This document shows positions 43,833-53,177 of a DNA stretch of 64,000 bases, one piece after another (within the stretch, counting starts at the first letter, position 1; every line of letters starts with the position of its first letter). The stretch is taken from assembly GCA_964383495.1 (NCBI GenBank), contig CAYLHG010000007.1:1-64000 (forward strand), written 5' to 3'. The notes beneath the pieces were generated by a model. It was not told where the DNA came from, did no database searches, and saw nothing but the letters and a program-made list of their open reading frames with translations. A program made the position numbers and the translations under genes. The DNA is from CAWKDC01 sp964383495. Lineage in GTDB: Bacteria > Pseudomonadota > Gammaproteobacteria > JABCZS01.

Positions 43833-44803
43833 AAGGATTTCTCTTGTTGTTGCATAAATATTGTCCAGGTATCAAAACTTTTTAACCTACTTGGCGGATT
43901 AAATATTACGCTGACTTTTTCTAAATGTTGCAACGTAGTTAATGCTGCTTGAACCGTAGGCGATGTAGTATCGTAATAGCGATTTATCCAAATGATAGCT
44001 TGATCAACTTGCTGATTGTACAATGTTTCTTGAGCTCGCATTGCACTAAAGCTGGCTTGACTCAAGATTAAAGCAACATTTTCGTTGATCAACGCTTGTT
44101 CATCTTTGGAGAAATAAGGCACTAATTCACCGTCTGTTGTACGAACACGTATTAATGATTTTAAATTATCCCAACCTGATTTTAATGATGCACGCCAGCT
44201 TTGTTTTTCATCTTCAGGTGCAATGGCATTTTGCTCGGACATTTTTTCAGCAGTTTGTTTATGTGGCAATGTATTAATACTGTTGCTAAGCACCGATAAG
44301 CTCAACATGGCCTGTGCAATTGCATTACCTCCCGTTTGCGACAAATCCTGAATATCTTGTTGAATAGCTTCTTGAACGGGCAATAAATTGGGTTGCTGTA
44401 AATGAATCGCATTGTCCAGTGCTGCTTGCAACCAACTTCTTGCAGCTAAAGGATCTTTCATCACATATGTTTCTTGCGCAGCACGTTCTAAATAAAACTG
44501 TATCTGTGTATATCGCCAAGCCGGACTTCCCTCATGCACAGTACGGTCTAATCCCTTCAATCCTTCTGCAATTTTATTGCTGTGATCTGCTAATTGCTGA
44601 AATTGTTGTCCGTGTTTCTCCACCACTCCTTTTAATAAGATTAATTGTCTTTGCTGTGTGTCTAATGCTAACATTAAATCAGCACGCGAATTTCTATCAA
44701 TTAATAATTTTAATTGCCAACCTATGGCACCCACAACAATCATTAACGTCAATGTTAATAACCATAATATTTTCAATCCCCATTGCTTGTTCACTTCACT
44801 CAT
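43829..44803 (-). CDS. hemX: HemX family membrane protein
   Basis: 324 residues. An N-terminal membrane helix (about 10-32) and a long periplasmic helical domain (WRYTQIQFYLERAAQ and LLLTQ-like repeats). It is often annotated as uroporphyrinogen-III C-methyltransferase, although the SAM enzyme fold is not visible here. ATG 44803 is chosen (MSEVNKQWGLK); the longer frame start at 44890 runs inside hemD. It overlaps the hemD end by 8 bases. Confidence 0.85.
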   Translation of the reverse strand: MSEVNKQWGLKILWLLTLTLMIVVGAIGWQLKLLIDRNSRADLMLALDTQQRQLILLKGVVEKHGQQFQQLADHSNKIAEGLKGLDRTVHEGSPAWRYTQIQFYLERAAQETYVMKDPLAARSWLQAALDNAIHLQQPNLLPVQEAIQQDIQDLSQTGGNAIAQAMLSLSVLSNSINTLPHKQTAEKMSEQNAIAPEDEKQSWRASLKSGWDNLKSLIRVRTTDGELVPYFSKDEQALINENVALILSQASFSAMRAQETLYNQQVDQAIIWINRYYDTTSPTVQAALTTLQHLEKVSVIFNPPSRLKSFDTWTIFMQQQEKSL

Positions 44804-45575
44804 GTTTTGTTCCCTCATACCAAGCCTGAACTGCATTGACGATAGCATCATTACTTGCATCTTTTGCAACATAAGTGTGCTGAAATCCAAATAATTCTGC
44901 TACGCTTTTAATACGGTCACTCACCACAATTAAAGGTGTTTGATAAAAATCCTGTAGTAAGTGTGGAGGAATCAATGCATGTAGTGATCGTAAGCTTTCA
45001 CCACTCGTCAATACAATGATATCAATACCCCTTCTAATCAGCGCATGTAACACAGGCATAGGATCCTCTTGCGTATGAATGCGTTTATAACAAATACATT
45101 CATTGACAACAGCGCCCCGCTCTTTCAACTCATCTTCAAGTGTTTGATTTCCACTATCACCTTTAAACACAAATACTTTTTTATTTGACAAATTTGTAGG
45201 CAAACATGAAAGCAACGCTAAGGCGCCGATATCATTTTCAGGAAATAAAACAGTCTTTACACCAAAATTTTTTAACGTATCGGCAGTTCCTTCGCCTACA
45301 GTTGCAAATTGTGGTTTAAAATATTTTAAATCAAAGTGTGACAAAAGATGTGGCATGCCATAATTCACTGCATTAGGGCTAATAAATACAACATAATCGT
45401 AATCTACTAATGTTAATATTTTTTCTTTTACATTTTCTTCTAGTGTGACAGGATGAATAATCAATGTAGGAAATGAAAGCACAGAAGCTCCGCGCTCACT
45501 CAGTGCCACAATCAACCCTTGTGATTGATGTGCGGGTCGTGTGACCAATACATGTATGCGCTCCCAATGTTTCAT
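44796..45575 (-). CDS. hemD: Uroporphyrinogen-III synthase
   Basis: 259 residues; the two-lobed HemD fold, with VLVTRPAHQSQGL at the start, DYVVFISPNAVNYG in the first lobe and IDIIVLTSGESLRSL in the second. It cyclises hydroxymethylbilane with inversion of ring D. ATG 45575 has AGGGA at a suitable distance; ATG 45578 is the alternative. It lies 17 bases after hemC. Confidence 0.9.
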   Translation of the reverse strand: MKHWERIHVLVTRPAHQSQGLIVALSERGASVLSFPTLIIHPVTLEENVKEKILTLVDYDYVVFISPNAVNYGMPHLLSHFDLKYFKPQFATVGEGTADTLKNFGVKTVLFPENDIGALALLSCLPTNLSNKKVFVFKGDSGNQTLEDELKERGAVVNECICYKRIHTQEDPMPVLHALIRRGIDIIVLTSGESLRSLHALIPPHLLQDFYQTPLIVVSDRIKSVAELFGFQHTYVAKDASNDAIVNAVQAWYEGTKHE

Positions 45576-45592
45576 CATTATCCCTTGAACAA

Positions 45593-46513
45593 TTAACTCA
45601 GCATTGCTGCGTTAATAACCTCACGCGCTCCTTGCGCCAATAATGCCTCAGCAACTTCAATACCTAAAGCATTGGCCTCTGTTATAGGCCGTGTACATCG
45701 CGCGCGAAGTATCTGTTTACCATCCAAACTACCTACCAAACCTTCTAATATAAGATGCTCGCCTTCTAAAGCAGCATGCCCGCCAATAGGCACTTCGCAA
45801 CTACTGCCTAATTGCTGCCCCAAACTACGCTCTGCCACCGCTTGCGCATGTGTATGAACATCGTGAAGCGCTTGCAACTGGGGCAAAAAACGGCTCCCTT
45901 CCAGCGCCTGCACAACCACCACACCCTGGCCAATAGCTGGCAGCATTTGGGTTTGCGGCAACAAGCTCCGAATGTGTCCCCCTAAGTTTAGACGCTCCAG
46001 ACCACATGCAGCTAAAATAATGGCGTCATAATCCCCTGCAAGCATTTTTTTTACGCGTGTGTCGACATTCCCTCGCAACATGCGCACTTCCACGTCCGGA
46101 CGTAGTGCTTTCAGCTGGCTTTGTCGACGCAAACTGGATGTTCCGATTCTTGCGCCCACTGGCAACTCCTGTACCGAGCTAGCAACAGGCGATAAAAAAG
46201 CATCCCAAGGTGTGGCGCGGGGTAAAAATGCAGCCAAAGTAAGACCCTGTGTATTTGTTACAGGACAATCTTTCAAGGAATGAACAGCAATGTCTGCTTG
46301 CCCTTCAAGCAAGGCAGCTTCTAATTCCTTTAAAAACAACCCCTTACCGCCTATTTTTGCCAATGAAACATCCAGCGTCAAGTCACCCTGAGTATTCAAT
46401 AATACAAATTCAATTTTTAAATCAGAATAACGCGCGCGCAACAAATCACCTACCCAATGAGCTTGCCAAAGGGCGAGGGCACTTTTTCGTGTTGCAATCC
46501 GTATTGTTTCCAT
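45593..46513 (-). CDS. hemC: Hydroxymethylbilane synthase (porphobilinogen deaminase)
   Basis: 306 residues. IRIATRKSALALWQ at the N-terminus, HSLKDCP, TSSLRRQSQL, LRGNVDTRV and the cofactor-attachment cysteine C239 in GSSCEVPIGGHA. It polymerises four porphobilinogens on its dipyrromethane cofactor. First gene of the hemCDXY operon, with the normal length. Confidence 0.95.
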   Translation of the reverse strand: METIRIATRKSALALWQAHWVGDLLRARYSDLKIEFVLLNTQGDLTLDVSLAKIGGKGLFLKELEAALLEGQADIAVHSLKDCPVTNTQGLTLAAFLPRATPWDAFLSPVASSVQELPVGARIGTSSLRRQSQLKALRPDVEVRMLRGNVDTRVKKMLAGDYDAIILAACGLERLNLGGHIRSLLPQTQMLPAIGQGVVVVQALEGSRFLPQLQALHDVHTHAQAVAERSLGQQLGSSCEVPIGGHAALEGEHLILEGLVGSLDGKQILRARCTRPITEANALGIEVAEALLAQGAREVINAAMLS

Positions 46514-46622
46514 GAGTGAAGTGTATCATGGCAAAGTCGCTTTGAGCGACCTATACTTGGGAATACATTGACATAAGGTGTTTAGCTTGTTACTATGATC
46601 GCATTTCCACAAAGGGCAACTC

Positions 46623-46919
46623 ATGCATCACGAACCTCCTCCATCTTCAAAACCCACTTTTTTACGCAATGAAGCGACAAAAAGTAAAGGGCAGCAAGGC
46701 ATGCAAAGCGAAGAAGGCAAAGGCCTGATGACGCAAATGTTTGAGTTGTTAAATGCCATTTTTAATAAACTGATTTTACCTGCCAAACCTCAAAATGCTG
46801 CACGCAGCAGTGCCAGCCCGCTTGCAGGCGGCCCATTTGCTGACACACGTCGTGGCCCAACACCGCCTCCCGGGGTGGTGCGCCATGATCACAATGACAA
46901 AGAGAATGACGAACGCTAA
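46623..46919 (+). CDS. Small hypothetical protein
   Basis: 98 residues, soluble, rich in Pro, Gly, Ser and charged residues, with one predicted helix in the middle (GLMTQMFELLNAIFNKLIL). No family recognised. The preceding AAAGGGCAACTC is an RBS-like stretch, and the stop lies 5 bases before the TPR-methyltransferase, which suggests co-translation. Coding status is supported by context only. Confidence 0.5.
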   Translation: MHHEPPPSSKPTFLRNEATKSKGQQGMQSEEGKGLMTQMFELLNAIFNKLILPAKPQNAARSSASPLAGGPFADTRRGPTPPPGVVRHDHNDKENDER

Positions 46920-46924
46920 GCAAT

Positions 46925-48343
46925 ATGGATAACGAAGCCTTTTTCAAACAAGCTTTCGAATCTGAAAAAAGTGGCCACGTTGACCTGGCAGCAACACTTT
47001 ATCAACGTATTTTAGATAATTTGCCGACGCATCCAGCTACTTTATATAATCTTGCGGTACTTAATGCTAAGCGCAATGATTATACTCGCGCCGTCGATTT
47101 ATTTGAACGTTTAATACAAGTAACACCAAATGCTTCACAAGCATATTATAATGCAGCGATTTGTTATATTAAAAAAGGTAATATTGACCACGCTATCTCG
47201 TATCTTATAAAAGCAGTGGAATATGAACCTTCTTATGCGGCAGCACAACACATGCTAGGCAGCATTTTATTACGTAGAAATGAATTCGAAAAAGCGTTGT
47301 TACATTTGACCGTAGCAGTGCAATATTTACCCGATGATGCCAATGCACATTGCCACATGGGGATGGCGTGTATGCATACAGAGCATATTGATGAAGCGCT
47401 TCTTCATTTGGAAAAAGCCATTGCTTTAGATTCTTCATTAGCAGAAGCGCATTATCATTCAGGTGTGATTGCTTTAAGGCGCGGAAAATTAGAAGATGCT
47501 GATCAACATTTTCAATCTACCGTAGGGCGTGATTCTTCGCATTTTTCCGCTTATTACAATTTGGCTTTGATCAAAAAAAATCAATCGCAATTAAATTTAG
47601 CGAAATATTACATTGAAAAAGCATATCAATTATCTGATAACAATCCATTTATTGCTTATCTTCATGCCATTTTAAATGGAAATACTGCGTTCGATCACAC
47701 ACCTGATGAATTTGTCACAAATTTGTTTGATCACTATGCTTCGTATTATGATGAACATTTAAAAAATGTATTGCATTGTGGCTTGCCACAACAATGTGTT
47801 GCATTGTTTAATGATCATATCAAAAATATAAAAAATCAATGGGACTGCATACTTGATCTTGGTTGTGGCACAGGATTAACAGGTGAAGCATTTCGTTCTT
47901 ATGCTACACAATTAATGGGATCTGATTTATCAGAAAACATGTTAAGCAAAGCACGAGAAAAAAATATATATGATCACTTGTACCATGAAAACATGATTGA
48001 AACTTTGAAACGCTTTGACCACACAATAGAGATCGCTATATGCTGCGATACATTAGTATACGTGGGTAAATTAGAACCTTTTTTTGATAATTTGTCTCAT
48101 GCATTACGTCCAAATGGATATGCAATATTAACTTTTGAATCAAGTGATACAGAATCAACGACTTTATCTTCCACAGGTCGTTTTACACATTCAGCATCTT
48201 ATATTCGATCCTGTGCAATACAATACGAATTCAACATGATTGAAATGCGAGAAACAGGGTTACGAAATCAAGCAGGAGAACAAGTGCCTGGATATATTGT
48301 TTTGATACAATATCTGCCTATAAAATTAACCACTGATAAATAG
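46925..48343 (+). CDS. TPR-repeat protein with C-terminal SAM methyltransferase domain
   Basis: 472 residues. About six TPR units fill residues 5-250 (for example ASQAYYNAAICYIKKGN, AEAHYHSGVIALRRGKLEDA). A class I methyltransferase occupies about 290-460, with the SAM loop ILDLGCGTG at 309-317 and ICCDTLVYVG as the acidic post-I region. The acceptor is unknown; the TPR part probably binds a protein substrate. Its 3' end overlaps the convergent ATPase gene by 26 bases. Confidence 0.85.
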   Translation: MDNEAFFKQAFESEKSGHVDLAATLYQRILDNLPTHPATLYNLAVLNAKRNDYTRAVDLFERLIQVTPNASQAYYNAAICYIKKGNIDHAISYLIKAVEYEPSYAAAQHMLGSILLRRNEFEKALLHLTVAVQYLPDDANAHCHMGMACMHTEHIDEALLHLEKAIALDSSLAEAHYHSGVIALRRGKLEDADQHFQSTVGRDSSHFSAYYNLALIKKNQSQLNLAKYYIEKAYQLSDNNPFIAYLHAILNGNTAFDHTPDEFVTNLFDHYASYYDEHLKNVLHCGLPQQCVALFNDHIKNIKNQWDCILDLGCGTGLTGEAFRSYATQLMGSDLSENMLSKAREKNIYDHLYHENMIETLKRFDHTIEIAICCDTLVYVGKLEPFFDNLSHALRPNGYAILTFESSDTESTTLSSTGRFTHSASYIRSCAIQYEFNMIEMRETGLRNQAGEQVPGYIVLIQYLPIKLTTDK

Positions 48344-49592
48344 GCATTATCGTCACTTTAGTATGCTGCGAAAACTCAATTATCCCACTTTCGTCTAATG
48401 TTAAAATCAAACCTTCCGAAACATTAAGCTCCTTCATTGCGACTTGTAGTGCTGTTAATTCTCGGTGACGAGTGGTTTCATTGTTTAATGTTTCACAAAC
48501 CTGGATAAGTGATATTATTTTTTTCCCTTCTTGTACTACAAAATCAACTTCTAGCTTATCCTCAGTTTTATAATAATATATAGATTGATATCGTCTTCTT
48601 AATTCTAAGAAAACAATATTTTCAAGACATCTCCCAGTATTTCTACTAAACTGAGTACTCATGATGTTTACTAAACCTGCATCAATGACATAAACTTTTT
48701 TTTGAGAAATTTTTTGTTTCAAAATAGAATAATCATAGCTTTCTATAGTAAAAATTAAATAAGAATTTTCAAGATAATGAACATAATTTTTCACAGTGTT
48801 TATACTTCCTAGTTGAAGTACATTTTTTATTTTAGTATATGAAATAAAAGTACCGATATTATTTATTAAATAAATAGCTAACTCACGAAATGCACGCACA
48901 GACTGAATCTCATAACGCACAATAATATCTTTATATAAAATATTTTCATAAAGTGATGATAAAATGTGGGGGAATTGATAAGTGACATATTCTGGAATGC
49001 CTCCAATTCTCATGTATTCATTAAATTTATTTTTTAATAAACCCCTTTCACTAGTAATAAATATATTATTTTTATCGTATTCAACATTAAAATAATTTAA
49101 GAATTCTTTGAAAGAATACGGAAGAAGTTCAATTTGTATATGACGCCCAGTTAATTTTGTACCAAGCTCTCTACTTAATAAGGAAGCATTCGAACCTGTG
49201 ATGATGAATTTCATTTTTTCATTTTGTAATCGACGCACAAAACGTTCCCACCCAGAAACAATTTGTACCTCATCAAGAAAAAAAAGAGATTGCTTACCAT
49301 ATAACTCAATCATAACTTCATATAAATTATTAAAATCTTCCACTGTAAAATCAATAAGACGTTCATCTTCAAAATTAAAATAATAGACGTCCCCATCATA
49401 CTGTTTTTTAATGAGCTGAAGTAAGAGAGTAGATTTACCCGCTCGGCGTAGCCCACTAATAATTAAGGCATGAGGTGTGGGGAGATAGGCCACGAGCTCT
49501 GCATATTTTGCTCGAACCACACCCACTTCTTCAAGCATTAGAGCTTTTTTTTGCTCTAAAATCAACCCCTTGAGAAATAATTTGTCTAGCAT
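48318..49592 (-). CDS. AAA ATPase with DUF4143-type C-terminal domain
   Basis: 424 residues. The Walker A motif is GLRRAGKSTLLLQL, Walker B is SLFFLDEVQ, and a sensor segment is MKFIITGSNASLL. The C-terminal half has LENIVFLELRRR and KLEVDFVVQEGK, the restriction-endonuclease-like DUF4143 region. Such ATPases are common, mobile and mostly uncharacterised. ATG 49592 is chosen because AGGAGGGGCC precedes it. A related decayed copy lies at 24103-24311. Codon use is more AT-rich than that of the neighbours, suggesting recent acquisition. Confidence 0.85.
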   Translation of the reverse strand: MLDKLFLKGLILEQKKALMLEEVGVVRAKYAELVAYLPTPHALIISGLRRAGKSTLLLQLIKKQYDGDVYYFNFEDERLIDFTVEDFNNLYEVMIELYGKQSLFFLDEVQIVSGWERFVRRLQNEKMKFIITGSNASLLSRELGTKLTGRHIQIELLPYSFKEFLNYFNVEYDKNNIFITSERGLLKNKFNEYMRIGGIPEYVTYQFPHILSSLYENILYKDIIVRYEIQSVRAFRELAIYLINNIGTFISYTKIKNVLQLGSINTVKNYVHYLENSYLIFTIESYDYSILKQKISQKKVYVIDAGLVNIMSTQFSRNTGRCLENIVFLELRRRYQSIYYYKTEDKLEVDFVVQEGKKIISLIQVCETLNNETTRHRELTALQVAMKELNVSEGLILTLDESGIIEFSQHTKVTIMPIYQWLIL

Positions 49593-49629
49593 GGCCCCTC
49601 CTGTCATAGTTAATGATAGGTTATATCGA

Positions 49630-49658
49630 AAAACCTGTCAATGGAATTGACAGGTTTT
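49630..49658 (-). terminator. Intrinsic terminator of tsaC
   Basis: AAAACCTGTCAAT (49630-49642) and ATTGACAGGTTTT (49646-49658) form a perfect 13-bp stem with a 3-base loop; on the minus strand it ends in a T run. It lies between tsaC and the ATPase gene. Confidence 0.8.
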
Positions 49659-49690
49659 CATATAAAAGGCGTCATTGCTGTAGACAGCTT

Positions 49691-50239
49691 TTACCGCACA
49701 AACTCCCCCGTCACACCATCAATAATACGGGTGGGTGAGCTTAAATCACCCAACTCCCCCGCCATAACAGCCGGGCAAACATGAAATGCTTGCAACAAAG
49801 CTTCTACACTTCGTGCCGGAGGTTCACCCTCACGGTTTGCGCTAGTAGAAACTAACGCACCACCAAAACTTTTACACAGATCCCTTAACACAGGGTGCGC
49901 CGTGATACGCACTGCCAATGTATTGTGTTTGCCGCGCAATAAAGAAGGAACATTTAGTTTGGCAGGGACTATCCATGTGTATGGGCCGGGCCACGTAGGC
50001 AAAATGCGTAAAGCCATTTCAGGAGTGAAAGGCTCAATCCACGGAGATAACGCTTCTAATGTATGGGAAACCAAGATAAACCCTTTGGAAGGGTCGCGTG
50101 CTTTAAGGTTTATCAGCGCGCGTAATGCGGATTCTTGGCGTGGATCAACACTCAACCCGTAAACGGATTCTGTAGGCACCGCAACAACTTGGCCGGCATG
50201 AAGAAGGGCTAATGCGTCGTTGAGATCAATACCTAGCAT
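49691..50239 (-). CDS. tsaC: Threonylcarbamoyl-AMP synthase
   Basis: 182 residues (E. coli TsaC 190). YrdC fold with AVPTESVYGLSVDP, KARDPSKGFILV and STSANREGEPP. It makes threonylcarbamoyl-AMP from threonine, bicarbonate and ATP for tRNA t6A37. The length is that of the single-domain bacterial form, without the Sua5 extension. Confidence 0.93.
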   Translation of the reverse strand: MLGIDLNDALALLHAGQVVAVPTESVYGLSVDPRQESALRALINLKARDPSKGFILVSHTLEALSPWIEPFTPEMALRILPTWPGPYTWIVPAKLNVPSLLRGKHNTLAVRITAHPVLRDLCKSFGGALVSTSANREGEPPARSVEALLQAFHVCPAVMAGELGDLSSPTRIIDGVTGEFVR

Positions 50240-50324
50240 ATTCTACCTCGTAACTTTTTCAGATCCCAAAGACCCCCGCATAGTGTAAAAGAGGCAAGGG
50301 TAAGGAGGCAGCTGCTATTCCCAG

Positions 50325-51755
50325 TTATCCTTTGGAAAACATCTCCTGCCCATCAAACTTATAAAGCTGCTCAGTCTTGATAAAATCTACATGATGAGCA
50401 ACCAGTTTTTCTAATAAGGCAACCACATCTTTGTTTTGAATCGCAGATTTTGCTTCAAAACGTGCGCGCCAATGCGTTGTGCAGAAAGTTTCTGCCATAC
50501 CACCTGGCCATACATTGCTACCACGGTTGCCAATACTGCTCAATGTCAAACCAGCAGTCTCAGAAGCTTGCAATGCCTTTACTAATCCTTCCAAATCATC
50601 TGCTTTCCAATACACAAATACGTCAACACCTACTAGTTCACGTAGCTTCACTTCAGTGTTGATTGTCAATGTACGTAATTGCTCAGCCTCACGGTTTACG
50701 TAGTGCGCAGGCTTTAAAATTTTAGGCGTTTGTCCTAAATGTGCAATCACGGCATCTGCAAAGGCTTTTGTACCAACTTTCTGTTTGCTCGTGGCCTCAT
50801 TGTAAATATCATAAGTATGAATGCCTTCTTCTAAAGTTGACAGCCAAGCATTTTGTACACGCGTTGCAATAGCTGCTTGCCCAATATGCACAAGCATCAT
50901 GATAGCACCTTGTAATAATCCAGATGGGTTTGCCATATCTTGCCCTGCGCGTCTCGGTGCTGAACCGTGAATCGCTTCAAACATAGAGCAAGAATCGCCA
51001 ATATTGGCAGAGCCAGCCAAACCAACAGAACCTGCAATTTCAGCAGCAACGTCAGATAAAATATCGCCATATAAATTTGGCATCACAATCACATCAAATT
51101 GCTCTGGTTTATCCGCTAATTTAGCAGCACCAATATCTACAATCCAATGCTCGTTTTCAATCGTGGGATATTCTTTTGCAATTGTGTCGAAAATTTTATG
51201 GAAAAGACCATCCGTCATTTTCATGATGTTGTCTTTTGAAAAACAAGTTACTTTTTTGCGATTGTTATTTAATGCATACTCAAACGCATAACGAATAATT
51301 TTTTCTGTACCAGGAACGCTGATCAACTTCAAGCATTGAACCATGTCAGGCGTTTGCTGATGCTCGATACCCGCATATAAATCTTCTTCATTTTCACGCA
51401 CAATCACAACATTCATATCAGGATGCAATGTTTGCACAAACGGTGCGTAAGAAGTACAAGGACGCACATTAGCATACATGCCAAATGCTTTTCTAACTGT
51501 TACATTCAAACTTTTAAAACCACCACCTTGAGGGGTGGTAATAGGCGCTTTCAAAAACACTTTGGTTCGTAATAATGATTCCCACGCTTCAGGGTGAATA
51601 CCCCCTTTAACGCCCTCATTATAGACCTTTTCGCCAATCTCAATGACTTCAATATCTAGCTGAGCCCCCGCTGCCTCTAAAACGCGCAGGGTAGCATCCA
51701 TAATTTCTGGGCCAATGCCATCGCCATAGGCAACTGTAATAGGGGTGCGTTTCAT
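50325..51755 (-). CDS. icd: NADP-type isocitrate dehydrogenase, long form
   Basis: 476 residues. TVAYGDGIGPEIMD at the start, the substrate loop TPQGGGFKSLNVTVRK, NVRPCTSY, VIVRENEEDLYAGIEH and the Asp cluster in VMPNLYGDILSDVAAE. It decarboxylates isocitrate to 2-oxoglutarate. About 60 residues longer than E. coli Icd, with an extra C-terminal domain (about 340-476), it resembles the long form known from Rickettsiales and Thermus. ATG 51755 follows GGAGAG; the upstream ATG adds 10 residues. Cofactor preference is inferred, not read. Confidence 0.88.
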   Translation of the reverse strand: MKRTPITVAYGDGIGPEIMDATLRVLEAAGAQLDIEVIEIGEKVYNEGVKGGIHPEAWESLLRTKVFLKAPITTPQGGGFKSLNVTVRKAFGMYANVRPCTSYAPFVQTLHPDMNVVIVRENEEDLYAGIEHQQTPDMVQCLKLISVPGTEKIIRYAFEYALNNNRKKVTCFSKDNIMKMTDGLFHKIFDTIAKEYPTIENEHWIVDIGAAKLADKPEQFDVIVMPNLYGDILSDVAAEIAGSVGLAGSANIGDSCSMFEAIHGSAPRRAGQDMANPSGLLQGAIMMLVHIGQAAIATRVQNAWLSTLEEGIHTYDIYNEATSKQKVGTKAFADAVIAHLGQTPKILKPAHYVNREAEQLRTLTINTEVKLRELVGVDVFVYWKADDLEGLVKALQASETAGLTLSSIGNRGSNVWPGGMAETFCTTHWRARFEAKSAIQNKDVVALLEKLVAHHVDFIKTEQLYKFDGQEMFSKG

Positions 51756-51800
51756 ATATTTCTCTCCAAGTAAAAGCTGTGCCATTGTACCATAAAATAG

Positions 51801-52505
51801 CTAATTTTTTATGCGCTTACTCCGGTATAAATTCAAGCTTTCCACCAACACTGAAAAGCCCATAGCAAAATAAATATAACCTTTAGGCACGTGCATATGA
51901 AAACCCTCGATAATTAAAACACCGCCCACTAATAATAAAAATGCTAATGCAAGCATCTTGATGGTCGGGTGGCGCTCAATAAAAATGGTTAAAGGCTCAC
52001 TGACAAAAATCATCGCAATAATGGCAATCGTAATGGCTACAGCCATTACCCAATATTGCTGCGTCAAACCAATGGCTGTAAGAACACTATCAAGTGAAAA
52101 AACAACATCCAACAAAGCAATTTGCACAATTACTATCAGAAATTTTTTTGATTTTGTCACTGCTTTTTCCATGCCACGCGGCTCAATCAAGTTACGAATT
52201 TCTTCCGTAGCTTTCACTAACAAAAATATTCCTCCAGCAAGCAGAAACACATCCCTTCCTGAAAATTCAAAATCAAAAACGGTTATAAAAGGAGCAGTTA
52301 ATTTCGTTAACCATACAGCAGAAGCCAATAGCATCAAACGGGTTACCCACGCCAAGGTTAAACCAAAACGCCGTGCAGATTTACGTTGCTCCTGGGGTAA
52401 ACGCTCTGTCATAATGGCTAAAAAAATTAAATTATCAATACCCAGCACCACTTCAAGCACTGTTAATGCTATTAAGGCTAAGCCAAAATCTAAAAAATGT
52501 TCCAT
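51801..52505 (-). CDS. TerC family integral membrane protein
   Basis: 234 residues with seven membrane helices. VLEVVLGIDNLIF and DVVFSLDSVLTAIG carry the paired acidic residues of TerC proteins, linked to metal (manganese) export and tellurite resistance. Function here is likely metal-ion efflux; the ion is not deducible. Confidence 0.87.
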   Translation of the reverse strand: MEHFLDFGLALIALTVLEVVLGIDNLIFLAIMTERLPQEQRKSARRFGLTLAWVTRLMLLASAVWLTKLTAPFITVFDFEFSGRDVFLLAGGIFLLVKATEEIRNLIEPRGMEKAVTKSKKFLIVIVQIALLDVVFSLDSVLTAIGLTQQYWVMAVAITIAIIAMIFVSEPLTIFIERHPTIKMLALAFLLLVGGVLIIEGFHMHVPKGYIYFAMGFSVLVESLNLYRSKRIKN

Positions 52506-52517
52506 TATTACTTTTCC

Positions 52518-53174
52518 TTATCGATATGCTTTATAAACAGCCGTTAATTCATTAGACAATGTAACTGCATCATGTGGAGCTGTAAAAATAGCTTGAATAG
52601 CGCCACGGGGATTGATCAAAATAATGCTTGTCGAATGTTCCATCACGTAATTTTCAGGATGAGCATCATCTAAAATCATTTTGTCATAAGCAATCCCTGT
52701 TTGTCGTGTTAATTGTTGGAGTGATTCATCACTTCCTGTTGCCCCCATGAAATTAGGATTGAAGTAATCAATATATTTTTTCATGGCCTCTATTTTGTCA
52801 CGCGCAGGATCTACTGACACAAAAACAACTTCCGGCGCTTTGAATTTTGGTGATGTTTTTTTGAAATCCTCAATCGCCGTATTCAATAAGGCCAACGTAG
52901 TGGGGCAAACATCTGGACAATGTGTGAACCCAAAAAACATCAATGTCCAATGCCCTAATAAATCTTCATCCGTAAATGATTTTCCTCGCGTACTTTTTAA
53001 CTGAAAAGGGTTCAAATAATTAGGCTCAGTAAAATAAATACCGTGAATTGAAACAGCCTGCTGCATACCTGGTTCATTTGCTCTTGGAAATAACATATAA
53101 ATTGCTACCGCCACCAACCCCACCAATATTGCAACAGGTAAGGTTGTTTGAACCCATTTTTTAAAAAATACCAT
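52518..53174 (-). CDS. SCO1/SenC/PrrC copper-binding protein
   Basis: 218 residues. An N-terminal membrane anchor (about 10-30) and a thioredoxin-fold periplasmic domain with C86 and C90 in FTHCPDVCP and H180 in VMEHSTS, the copper-binding set. It delivers copper to the CuA site of cytochrome c oxidase. It follows ctaB by 3 bases. Confidence 0.92.
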   Translation of the reverse strand: MVFFKKWVQTTLPVAILVGLVAVAIYMLFPRANEPGMQQAVSIHGIYFTEPNYLNPFQLKSTRGKSFTDEDLLGHWTLMFFGFTHCPDVCPTTLALLNTAIEDFKKTSPKFKAPEVVFVSVDPARDKIEAMKKYIDYFNPNFMGATGSDESLQQLTRQTGIAYDKMILDDAHPENYVMEHSTSIILINPRGAIQAIFTAPHDAVTLSNELTAVYKAYR

Positions 53175-53177
53175 TTT

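Noticed and set aside
46535..46549. GTCGC-TTTGA-GCGAC hairpin near the hemC start
   Set aside because: Only a 5-bp stem, without a T run or a second copy; not enough for a regulatory claim.
48318..49592. The ATPase considered as a defence-system component
   Set aside because: The neighbours (tsaC, TPR-methyltransferase, icd) are housekeeping or unrelated, and no defence partner genes are present.
51958..52536. 192-residue plus-strand frame opposite terC
   Set aside because: It is antisense to a membrane protein with firm TerC motifs, and the product is basic and low-complexity, typical of a shadow frame.
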